A stretch of 6,144 nucleotides of DNA from an uncultured Eggerthellaceae bacterium (GTDB taxonomy: Bacteria > Actinomycetota > Coriobacteriia > Coriobacteriales > Eggerthellaceae), in NCBI GenBank assembly GCA_946631805.1, contig CAMPAJ010000107.1:1-6144 (forward strand). The letters run 5' to 3'. Position numbers and translations under genes: made by a program. Positions 1 to 5,756 of this stretch are shown one piece after another; positions within the stretch are counted from its first letter, which is position 1, and every line of letters begins with the position of its first letter. Under the pieces are notes generated by a model. The model worked only from the letters and a program-made list of their open reading frames with translations, was not told the DNA's origin and ran no database searches.

Positions 1-1229
1 GCCGAAGCCGCGGCCATAACCAGGAAGTACGCCCACGCTGCGCCCGTAAGCCCCCAGTTCCCGACGGCAACGAACGACACGACGAAGGCCAGGACGGCGA
101 GCGCCGCGTAGAGCGGCACCAGGATGCGTTGAATCCTGATAATCGTGATGCCGACCGTGAGCAACGTCGTCAGCGCCAAGAACCCGCCACCGGCCACGAG
201 TACCAGAAGCTCGACCAAATACGGTGCGAGCTCCGCATTGTACAGGATGTTGAGCACGGGCACGCCGAGCAGCCATGCGCCCGCAACGCATGCGAGCGTT
301 ATGGCGCCGATGAGCCCCGAAAGCTTCACGAATCGGCTGCCGAACACCCTAACCTCGCCCGCAAGCCACTGGTCTGTGAGCGACGTGATCATGGGCGTGT
401 ACACGAAGCTCGCCAGCAAGTTGACCACGAATACCGGCATGGCGATGTAGCCGTAGTACGCCTGGGCGGCATCGTCCATTAAGAAGTCGATGGCATAACG
501 CGAGGCGTTCCATACGTAAAACAAGAGGAAATCGGCGATGCACAAGGGCAGGCACACCTTGAGCAGCCGCACGACATCGGCCTTCGTCCACGGGCGCACG
601 CGATCGGGCAGGTTGTACTTCTTGCGCACGTAGGCGATCTGCACGCCCAAGACGCCACCCGAGGTGAGCGTCGTCGCCGTGATGGACACGAGCAAATTTT
701 GCGTGAGCACGACAGCGACCATGAACACGACCGACACCGCCACAAGGCGAAGCGTGACCATGCGCGCGCCGATATCGAGCCTATCTTGGACCTGGTATCC
801 TCCCGTGAACACGTCCTCGAACGAATCGATGGCCTTGAAGGCGCACATGACGATCATGACGAGCGTCTTGTCGTGTGCGTAGCCCAACGTTATGGAAGAA
901 TAGGCGACGTAAGCAAGCGAAGCTATCATCATCGCCACACACGTAGCAACACGCGAAGCGCGATACGACCTGAACGAGAACTCCCCCACGCGATCCGAAG
1001 CCTGAAACTTGCGCATGCCGTAGTTGCTTATCTGCATGAACAAGTTGGCATTGGCGAACGCAATCGTGAACACGCCAGCCACGTACACATCGCACACGCG
1101 GGTGAGCGCGATGAGCATAATGGTCGATTGCAGGGCAAACAGTATGCCTGCGACCGTATTCCAACGGTACGCCGCCCGCATGATGCGGTCGGCCTGCGCC
1201 GTATCTTGTTGTTGCGTAGGCTCGGACAC
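1..1229 (-). CDS. Wzx-like polysaccharide flippase, C-terminus cut off by window edge
   Basis: Translating the minus strand by hand from 1229 to base 1 gives about 409 codons with no stop. The protein is very hydrophobic with many predicted helices, for example near residues 24-44, 47-68, 95-115, 158-176, 184-200, 225-240, 260-280, 302-330, 336-362 and 370-390. Short charged loops (GMRKFQASDR at 71-80, VRKKYNLPDR at 201-210) separate them. This pattern fits the oligosaccharide flippases of the MOP superfamily (Wzx/RfbX type), which move lipid-linked sugars across the cytoplasmic membrane. Such proteins usually have 12-14 helices and about 430-480 residues, so little beyond one or two helices should be missing. 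The start is a GTG giving MSEPTQQ. It lacks a strong ribosome binding site, but the 85 bases back to the upstream gene hold no in-frame ATG or GTG, only a TTG at 1289. An internal ATG at 1181 is the other option. It is probably the third gene of the unit beginning at 3565. The transported sugar cannot be told. Confidence 0.85.
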   Translation of the reverse strand, partial: MSEPTQQQDTAQADRIMRAAYRWNTVAGILFALQSTIMLIALTRVCDVYVAGVFTIAFANANLFMQISNYGMRKFQASDRVGEFSFRSYRASRVATCVAMMIASLAYVAYSSITLGYAHDKTLVMIVMCAFKAIDSFEDVFTGGYQVQDRLDIGARMVTLRLVAVSVVFMVAVVLTQNLLVSITATTLTSGGVLGVQIAYVRKKYNLPDRVRPWTKADVVRLLKVCLPLCIADFLLFYVWNASRYAIDFLMDDAAQAYYGYIAMPVFVVNLLASFVYTPMITSLTDQWLAGEVRVFGSRFVKLSGLIGAITLACVAGAWLLGVPVLNILYNAELAPYLVELLVLVAGGGFLALTTLLTVGITIIRIQRILVPLYAALAVLAFVVSFVAVGNWGLTGAAWAYFLVMAAAS

Positions 1230-1314
1230 GAACGGCTCGCTTACCGCACGTTCAGCAGCCGGGAAATACCAGCCGCGTCGGCCGCGCAAGGCAGGGTCAC
1301 AGGGCGCCTCACGG

Positions 1315-2259
1315 CTATTCCCTCTCGTCCAGCAACGTGCGTATGACGTACTGCGGGGAATTGTTGAGCGTCATGAACACCCTGCCCAAGTATTCGCCGA
1401 TAATGCCGAGCGAAAGCAGGATAATACCCGAGCAGAACAGCACGACGGCCATGAGCGATGGCCAGCCGAGCGCGAAATCAGGATACACGAGCTTGCTGAC
1501 GACGACCACGATACCCGACACAAGGCCCACGAGGCCCAGCACCGTCCCCACGATCGAGGCGGCGCGCAGGGGCATCATCGAGAAGTTCAAGATGGTCGAC
1601 CACAGCTTGATGAGCGTTTTCAGCGTGTAACCGCTCGTGCCGCTCTCGCGCTCGAAGTGCTTGATGCTGACGTTCGACATCTTGGACGTCGCCCTGAACA
1701 AGAGCCCCTGAATATAGATGTACGGGCCCGTGTAGCGCATGAGCTCGTCGCTAATGGCGCGGCGCATGACCAGGAAGTTGCATGCTTCGACCTCCTTGGG
1801 GCGCTTTGTCATCACCTGCATGCTCCAGGTCGTGAACTTGGAGCCGAGCAAGCGCCACCAGGACTCGCGCATCTTCGCCCATTGGCCGAAAACGACGTCG
1901 TCCCCCGTTTCCTCGATTGCGTTTATGAGCTTCATGCACTGCGAGGGATGCGTCTGCATGTCGTCGTCCATGAGCATCACGAGGTCGCCATGCACGTGAT
2001 GCAAGCCTGCCATCGTCGCGCTGTGCTGGCCGAGGTTCTTCGAGCAGTCGATGCCGACGACCTGATGGTCTTCCTCGGAAAGCTTTCGGATCTCGTCGAA
2101 CGTGCCATCCGTCGATCCGTCGTTGACCAAAATGAACTCATACGGGTACCCGTTCGAGACCAGCTCTTCACGGGTCAGCGTGACCACCTTGCGAATCATC
2201 TTCTCGGAGTAGTAGCACGGTATGACAACCGAAATCAACGGCTTGTCCGACGATGGCAT
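1315..2259 (-). CDS. Family 2 glycosyltransferase with two C-terminal membrane helices (polyprenyl-phosphate sugar transferase type)
   Basis: The 314-residue product begins with a GT-A nucleotide-sugar fold: ISVVIPCYYSE at 9-19, VNDGSTDGT at 45-53, and the metal-binding acidic triplet DDD at 98-100 in LMDDDMQTHP. HFERESGTSGYTLK at 201-214 resembles the conserved region after the catalytic domain in DPM1/ArnC/GtrB-type enzymes. Two hydrophobic hairpin helices follow at about 231-257 and 267-288, then GEYLGR at 288-293 and SPQYVIR near the end, also typical of that group. Members transfer a sugar from a nucleotide donor to undecaprenyl (or dolichyl) phosphate at the inner face of the membrane. 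The ATG at 2259 is preferred because AGAGGTG lies six bases upstream and homologues usually start shortly before the SVVIPxYN motif. In-frame ATGs at 2313 and 2295 would add 18 or 12 unremarkable residues. The gene lies 82 bases after the ATP-grasp gene and 85 before the flippase. The donor sugar is unknown. Confidence 0.93.
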   Translation of the reverse strand: MPSSDKPLISVVIPCYYSEKMIRKVVTLTREELVSNGYPYEFILVNDGSTDGTFDEIRKLSEEDHQVVGIDCSKNLGQHSATMAGLHHVHGDLVMLMDDDMQTHPSQCMKLINAIEETGDDVVFGQWAKMRESWWRLLGSKFTTWSMQVMTKRPKEVEACNFLVMRRAISDELMRYTGPYIYIQGLLFRATSKMSNVSIKHFERESGTSGYTLKTLIKLWSTILNFSMMPLRAASIVGTVLGLVGLVSGIVVVVSKLVYPDFALGWPSLMAVVLFCSGIILLSLGIIGEYLGRVFMTLNNSPQYVIRTLLDERE

Positions 2260-2265
2260 AATTTG

Positions 2266-2272
2266 CACCTCT
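2266..2272 (-). promoter_or_regulatory. Ribosome binding site deciding the glycosyltransferase start
   Basis: The minus strand reads AGAGGTG followed by six bases and ATG at 2259. The longer in-frame candidates are weaker: the ATG at 2313 has no clear purine-rich site, and the ATG at 2295 has only AGGA at a two-base spacing. Confidence 0.6.
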
Positions 2273-2341
2273 GTATCCTGCGATTGTAGTTTCATAATCC
2301 TATCATGCGCCATTTCCGCAGCCCAATCTGCAACGTCGGCG

Positions 2342-3565
2342 TTATTTCCAGATGAGTCCCTTTACTCCCTCGGGCGTCTCGACCTTGATCTTGAGCATGC
2401 CGCGCACGGTCTCGATTCGCTCCATGAGCTGCTCGCGGCTTTGCGCGCTCAAGATGACGGCATGGCGCAGGCGCTTGTCGGTGGGCGTCGTGGCCTCCAT
2501 GCCCACATGAATCGTTCCCATAGTCGTCTTGTCGACGTACGGCAGCGCTTCGACGTCGGCAACGCCCTCTATCGAGATGACCTTGCCATGCGGGATGTAG
2601 AACGCGACGTAGCCGCAATGGCATTGGCACGTTTGGAACTCGGGTATCTCGTCGATGGTACCCAAGGCCGCGTTCACGAGGAAATCCGACGTATCGATTC
2701 CCGTTTGCAGGCGAGCGATGTTGGTCGAGATGTACGTGCCGCCTCCGCGGGCCGCAACCTCGAGCAGATGGATCGTGCCATCCTTGCCCATGATGTACTC
2801 GTTGTGCGTAAGCCCCTGGGTGAGCCCGAACCCCTCGACGATGCGACGGTCGAGTTCGAGGAGACGGCGCACGACGTCGTCATCCTGGACGGACGGGTAC
2901 AACCGCGTCGTCGACGCGAATACGTTGTCGAGCTTGAAGGATTCCAGATCAGCGTACATGAGCAGCTTGACCTTGCCGCCGAGCACGATGGAATCCACTT
3001 CGAGCTCGGTTCCCTCGATGAACTGCTCGACGATGGCGTCGGCGCCCATGGAATACTCGGCCGCCTCGGCGAATGCCGCATCGATCTCGTCCGCCGACTC
3101 GACCTTGGTCACGCCCTTGCTCGCGCAGCTGTCGACCGGCTTGACGATAACGGGCGCGCCCACCTTCTCCAGAAAGGCGCGCGCGTCGTCCGCCGACTTG
3201 GCACGGCAGTACTCGATCGTGTGAATGCCGAGCTCCTCGCATTTCTCGCGCATGAGGTACTTGTCGACGAACAGCTTCACGCAATCGTACTTGTTGCCCG
3301 GCAGGCCGAGCTTTTCGGTGGCATTCGCCATGGCCAGAAGCGGCATGTCGGTCTTGTCGGAGATGATGCCATCGACGCCTTCGGCCTTGGCAGCCTCGTA
3401 TACACCCTGCTCGTCGCGAATATCGCAGTCGATGACCTTGTCGGCGAGCTTCATGCCGGGATAATCTCCCGGCGATACCGTTACGACGTACAGGCCCATC
3501 TGTTTCGCCCGCTCGATCAAGGGCACTTGGTCGTAACCGGCGCCGAGGACCATGAGTTTCTTCAT
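2342..3565 (-). CDS. ATP-grasp domain ligase of unknown substrate
   Basis: The 407-residue protein has the three-part layout of ATP-grasp carboxylate-amine/thiol ligases (PurK, BacD, carbamoyl-phosphate synthase-like). It starts with a Rossmann-like pre-ATP-grasp region (MKKLMVLGAG at 1-10; IISDKTD at 67-73). The nucleotide-binding part includes VIVKPVD at 139-145, where K142 is the expected ATP-contacting lysine, a flexible loop around SCASKGV (146-152) and VEQFIEGTELEVD (179-191). Metal ligands are expected at E256 (HNEYIM) and E269 in LLEVAARGGG (267-276). The last 100 residues hold an unusual CQCHC at 313-317. These enzymes activate a carboxylate as acyl phosphate and join it to a nucleophile. 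The start at 3565 is fixed by AGGAGG ten bases upstream; further upstream in-frame ATGs would run through the promoter and terminator. As first gene of a unit with a lipid-phosphate glycosyltransferase and a flippase, it may modify a surface-glycan precursor, but the substrate is not predictable. Confidence 0.88.
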   Translation of the reverse strand: MKKLMVLGAGYDQVPLIERAKQMGLYVVTVSPGDYPGMKLADKVIDCDIRDEQGVYEAAKAEGVDGIISDKTDMPLLAMANATEKLGLPGNKYDCVKLFVDKYLMREKCEELGIHTIEYCRAKSADDARAFLEKVGAPVIVKPVDSCASKGVTKVESADEIDAAFAEAAEYSMGADAIVEQFIEGTELEVDSIVLGGKVKLLMYADLESFKLDNVFASTTRLYPSVQDDDVVRRLLELDRRIVEGFGLTQGLTHNEYIMGKDGTIHLLEVAARGGGTYISTNIARLQTGIDTSDFLVNAALGTIDEIPEFQTCQCHCGYVAFYIPHGKVISIEGVADVEALPYVDKTTMGTIHVGMEATTPTDKRLRHAVILSAQSREQLMERIETVRGMLKIKVETPEGVKGLIWK

Positions 3566-3575
3566 ATGTGCGAAG

Positions 3576-3581
3576 CCTCCT
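3576..3581 (-). promoter_or_regulatory. Strong ribosome binding site of the ATP-grasp gene
   Basis: AGGAGG on the minus strand, ten bases before the ATG at 3565. It decides between this start and in-frame ATGs at 3607 and 3703, which have no such site. Confidence 0.75.
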
Positions 3582-3609
3582 ACATCTGCTCCCAAACTTG
3601 TTGCCATCC

Positions 3610-3615
3610 ATTCTA
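3610..3615 (-). promoter_or_regulatory. Candidate -10 element for the ATP-grasp/glycosyltransferase/flippase unit
   Basis: The minus strand reads TAGAAT, five of six matches to TATAAT, about 40 bases before the ATP-grasp start codon and downstream of the preceding terminator. No good -35 hexamer stands 16-18 bases upstream, so the call rests on one hexamer and on its position. Confidence 0.3.
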
Positions 3616-3670
3616 ATATGCAGGGCACGCTAAATAGCCCGTTTTGCCAATTGAGGGCGTGCTTCCACGC

Positions 3671-3700
3671 AAAAAGCGAGGGCCCGCCAGGACCCTCGCT
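3671..3700 (-). terminator. Intrinsic terminator after the L,D-transpeptidase gene
   Basis: On the minus strand AGCGAGGG and CCCTCGCT form an eight-pair stem around a ten-base loop, followed directly by a run of five T (the first paired with the stem-closing A). It lies 25 bases after the stop codon at 3726 and insulates the transpeptidase from the ATP-grasp unit. Confidence 0.85.
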
Positions 3701-3725
3701 CAACTTGGCTACGCAATCGCGACCA

Positions 3726-5285
3726 TTACTTGTAGTAACGGATGAGTCGCGTTCCGCGTTCCTTCAAATCGAACACATACTTGGCCTTGTCGTAGGGCAA
3801 ACGAATGCAACCAGCCGAGATGTACCAACCCATCTGGTTATCGCCCTGCGGTCCAAACGTCACGATTGAATGAATCCAAGAGCCATGACCCGCCCAGATG
3901 CAATACTTGGCAGGCACGCTGTCCACATGGCCCGGATAGCTGCCGGTCTCGTTTACGCCCGCCCACGTGATGGGCTTGCCGGCGTAGTTCCTACGACCGG
4001 TGGAGCAGCGCGAGGTGTCTTCGAGGACCCACGGTGCACCCGATTGCGAGGCCTTTGCCTTGCGGAACAGGAAGTATTCGTGCGCCGTCATATCGAGCAC
4101 GATGGCATGCTTCGTCTTGCTGGCATACTTGTTGGCACGGTGCAGGGCTTCCTCGCCCACCGTCGTAAGTCCTGTGGACGTGGGGTTGATGAGCCAGCGC
4201 TGCTTAGCGTTCTGGGCATCTGCCTTCTTGAGCGTAAGGCCCGTGCCCGCAACCGTGAGTGCCTTGCCCGTCTTCTTGTTCAGGAGCTGGATAGCGCCGT
4301 TGGAACCGACGATAACCGGCTTCCACAGCTGGTAGTTCTTCGACTTGTTCTTATACGGGGCCTGGTACACCTTGCCAGCCTTGCCCGTGAGCGCCATCCC
4401 AGAGTTGAAGTTGAAGATCTTGTAGTAGCCCTTGCCGGCGTACTCGAACTTGAACATTTCGCCCCAGAGCGTCGTGGCTTTATTGACCTTGGCCTTGACG
4501 TTCTTCTTCACTTTGGATTTGTTGATGTTGAGGAACTGGTTGGCCGACTGGGACTTGAGCGTGTAGGTTCCCTCGCCGATACCGTTGTTCTTGTACGTGC
4601 CGGACTTGCCGACGAACCAGATGTAGGGCATCTTCTTCGCCTTGCTCTTCTTCACGAGCTTGGCACGCGAGCCGCTCAGGTCAACAATCATCGTCTTGTC
4701 GACAGCCGAGGCAAAATAGTAGCCGTTCTTGCTGCTCATGAGGACCCAGCGCTGGCTCGGGATGGGGATGTTGAAAGCCGAAATCGTCGAGAGCTTGGTC
4801 AGATGCTGCTTGGCCTTCGTGACTGGGGCTTCGTAGAGCTTCGAGTTCTTCTTGGCCTTCTTGTTGACGGTCAGGGCCTTGCCCGTCTTTGCGTTGGTGA
4901 TGACGTAGGTCTGGGCATTGTAGTCGAATTTGATCTTCCAGGCCTGGTTCTTTGCCCCGGTCTTGGTTTGGATCTTTGCCTTCGAGCCCAGCACCTTCGT
5001 GGAGTCGTTGCCCAGCACCAGGAAATACGTGCCGTTGTCGATGAGCCAGCCCTTGGATTTGTCGACCTTGAGCTTGGCGGTGTTCTTCTTGAACGCAACT
5101 GCAGCAGGTTCTTCTGCAGGTTCCTCGGCAACCTCAGTCGTCTTCGCCTTGCCCGCTTGCGTGATAAGACCGGCCGTGAGCCCATCCTGCTCGGCCCATG
5201 CAGCGCCTGGCACGCACAAGGCCAAGATTGCCGCGACGACGCATGCGGCAGCAAAGGCGCACGCCCTGTTGAGTGTTGTAGTCAT
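3726..5285 (-). CDS. Secreted L,D-transpeptidase (YkuD) with two predicted ricin-type beta-trefoils
   Basis: The 519-residue product would cross-link or modify peptidoglycan stem peptides outside the membrane. Residues 1-31 are a signal peptide with a hydrophobic core (VVAAILALCV) and an AWA|EQ cleavage site; no lipobox is seen. An Ala/Glu-rich linker spans about 46-63. Six repeat units of beta-trefoil type follow, with QxW-like ends at NQAW (113-116), SQRW (177-180), IWFVG (222-226), YQLW (318-321) and KQRW (361-364), and repeat starts such as GTYFLV (85) and GTYTLK (239). They group as two trefoils at about 80-226 and 235-368. Two repeats share the heptamer TGKALTV (134-140 and 339-345). 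The YkuD domain covers about 375-519, with H472 and the nucleophile C493 in SAGCIRL (490-496). The common SHGC motif has Ala in place of His here. The trefoils are lysine-rich, suggesting binding to an anionic wall polymer. GGAGG stands four bases before the ATG. The gene has its own upstream region and terminator, so it is probably a single-gene unit. Confidence 0.92.
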   Translation of the reverse strand: MTTTLNRACAFAAACVVAAILALCVPGAAWAEQDGLTAGLITQAGKAKTTEVAEEPAEEPAAVAFKKNTAKLKVDKSKGWLIDNGTYFLVLGNDSTKVLGSKAKIQTKTGAKNQAWKIKFDYNAQTYVITNAKTGKALTVNKKAKKNSKLYEAPVTKAKQHLTKLSTISAFNIPIPSQRWVLMSSKNGYYFASAVDKTMIVDLSGSRAKLVKKSKAKKMPYIWFVGKSGTYKNNGIGEGTYTLKSQSANQFLNINKSKVKKNVKAKVNKATTLWGEMFKFEYAGKGYYKIFNFNSGMALTGKAGKVYQAPYKNKSKNYQLWKPVIVGSNGAIQLLNKKTGKALTVAGTGLTLKKADAQNAKQRWLINPTSTGLTTVGEEALHRANKYASKTKHAIVLDMTAHEYFLFRKAKASQSGAPWVLEDTSRCSTGRRNYAGKPITWAGVNETGSYPGHVDSVPAKYCIWAGHGSWIHSIVTFGPQGDNQMGWYISAGCIRLPYDKAKYVFDLKERGTRLIRYYK

Positions 5286-5289
5286 TTTG

Positions 5290-5294
5290 CCTCC
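5290..5294 (-). promoter_or_regulatory. Ribosome binding site of the L,D-transpeptidase gene
   Basis: The minus strand reads TTGGAGGCAAAATG. The TTGGA half of this site is complementary to the TCCAA segment at 5368-5372 between the leader hairpins, so access by the ribosome could depend on leader folding. Confidence 0.7.
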
Positions 5295-5312
5295 AAACCA
5301 CGCGAACTACCT

Positions 5313-5410
5313 GAGCGAGCTTGCAGCGCAACCCTCCCCGAAGCGACATGCTTTTGCTCGGCTCCCCTTGGATGGCGAGCTGTTAGCCCGCCACCTTCAG
5401 AACGTGTGGC
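5313..5410 (-). promoter_or_regulatory. Structured 5' leader of the L,D-transpeptidase gene, possible cis-regulatory RNA
   Basis: Read on the minus strand, a hairpin TGGCGGGC-TAACA-GCTCGCCA (5393-5373, eight pairs with one G-T) is followed by an eight-pair stem GAGC(C)GAGC / GCTCGCTC (5364-5356 with 5320-5313, one bulged C). That stem encloses two small hairpins: AAGC/GCTT (5353-5341) and TTGC/GCAA (5331-5321). An unpaired CGGGGAGGG lies between them. A competing stem GCCAC/GTGGC (5410-5406 with 5394-5390) would exclude the first hairpin. TCCAA between the two main stems can pair with TTGGA of the ribosome binding site. Actinobacterial wall-enzyme genes often carry c-di-AMP (ydaO) riboswitches, but its conserved core was not recognised here. 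Function is inferred from structure and position only. Confidence 0.4.
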
Positions 5411-5425
5411 ATCTGTTTTGAATTG

Positions 5426-5454
5426 ATGCTAATCAGCCATCACGATGCATCCAA
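5426..5454 (-). promoter_or_regulatory. Candidate sigma-70-type promoter for the L,D-transpeptidase gene
   Basis: The minus strand has TTGGAT (5454-5449), 17 bases, then TAGCAT (5431-5426); each hexamer matches the consensus at four of six places. Transcription would begin near 5419, just ahead of the leader hairpins. The match is modest. A rival lies at 5486-5458, with TTGAAT, 17 bases and TAACCT preceded by an extended -10 TG. Confidence 0.3.
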
Positions 5455-5457
5455 ACG

Positions 5458-5486
5458 AGGTTATCAGAAAAACAATCTGGATTCAA
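5458..5486 (-). promoter_or_regulatory. Alternative upstream promoter candidate
   Basis: TTGAAT and TAACCT are separated by 17 bases on the minus strand, with TGA directly before the -10 hexamer as in extended -10 promoters. The -10 itself is poor at three of six. It lies between the terminator at 5585 and the leader. Confidence 0.2.
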
Positions 5487-5498
5487 TTGCGCCTAACC

Positions 5499-5523
5499 CA
5501 AAACCACCCTGTATTTGGTTTTG
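5499..5523. repeat. Inverted repeat in the L,D-transpeptidase upstream region
   Basis: CAAAACC and GGTTTTG form perfect seven-base arms around an 11-base spacer. No T run follows on the minus strand, so it is not a terminator there. Lying just upstream of both promoter candidates, it could be an operator. The arms are short and low in complexity, so chance is possible. Confidence 0.3.
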
Positions 5524-5584
5524 TTACCTACCGCTTCGTATTGGTTCGCATGCCGCAACGCCATGGCTCCAGGCTTCTAAAGCT

Positions 5585-5617
5585 AAAACGCCCGCCGCAA
5601 ACAATGCGGACGGGCGT
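5585..5617 (-). terminator. Strong intrinsic terminator after the transaminase gene
   Basis: On the minus strand ACGCCCG(T)CCGCA pairs around a five-base loop (TTGTT) with TGCGGCGGGCGT, giving twelve pairs with one bulge. It runs straight into TTTTAGCTTTAG. The other strand has only CTTT after the stem, so it acts mainly on the minus strand. It lies 140 bases beyond the transaminase stop. Confidence 0.85.
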
Positions 5618-5756
5618 CTTTGCCATGATTGCTCTTTGCCTCCATGCGCGTCCATGGTTGACGTATGGTTGCCTACACGTGCGCCTCGGATGAGTTGCGG
5701 AACAGTTCCGGCACTCGTTCGACCCGGCACCAACGGTGGTGTGCAGTCGGGCTGCT
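5618..5756. other. Intergenic stretch between transaminase stop and its terminator
   Basis: No convincing gene is seen. It contains a near-perfect palindrome CGGAACAGTTCCG (5698-5710) flanked by GAGT/ACTC arms (5692-5716), and a direct repeat ATGGTTG at 5654-5660 and 5665-5671 with an 11-base period. A 32-codon minus-strand frame begins at 5626 but reads through the terminator hairpin. This is a long 3' untranslated region or the remains of something lost. Confidence 0.4.

Noticed and set aside
1024..2289. Plus-strand open frame of about 421 codons opposite the glycosyltransferase and flippase genes
   Set aside because: It spans two convincing minus-strand genes and their gap; rich in Arg, His, Ala and Glu with no motif.
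2222..3616. Plus-strand open frame of about 464 codons opposite the ATP-grasp gene
   Set aside because: Antisense shadow of a gene with well-defined ATP-grasp motifs; composition skewed to His/Arg/Asp/Leu and no family resemblance.
3566..3703. N-terminal extension of the ATP-grasp protein up to an ATG at 3703
   Set aside because: It would translate the preceding gene's terminator and the promoter candidate. The AGGAGG before 3565 and the canonical MKKLMVLGAG start make the shorter form much more likely.
5300..5410. c-di-AMP (ydaO) riboswitch in the transpeptidase leader
   Set aside because: Gene context and GGGGAG elements are suggestive, but the conserved late segment (ACAGCTAAC followed by a GGAGGC-type element) and the early core were not found in the right order, so the element is left unnamed.
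3870..5426. Plus-strand open frame of about 518 codons opposite the L,D-transpeptidase
   Set aside because: It is the antisense shadow of a gene with clear signal peptide, repeats and catalytic motif. Its translation is Leu/Val/Asp/Arg-biased with no recognisable domain, as expected for the reverse of GC-rich coding sequence.
5528..5626. Small minus-strand frame of 32 codons with GGAGG upstream (start ATG at 5626)
   Set aside because: The GGAGG is 12 bases away, the frame passes straight through the strong terminator hairpin at 5585-5617, and the peptide resembles nothing known.
5688..5730. Plus-strand stretch GTTCGACCCGGCACCA resembling a tRNA 3' end
   Set aside because: The flanking bases do not form a T-arm stem or acceptor stem, and no anticodon or D-arm can be placed upstream.
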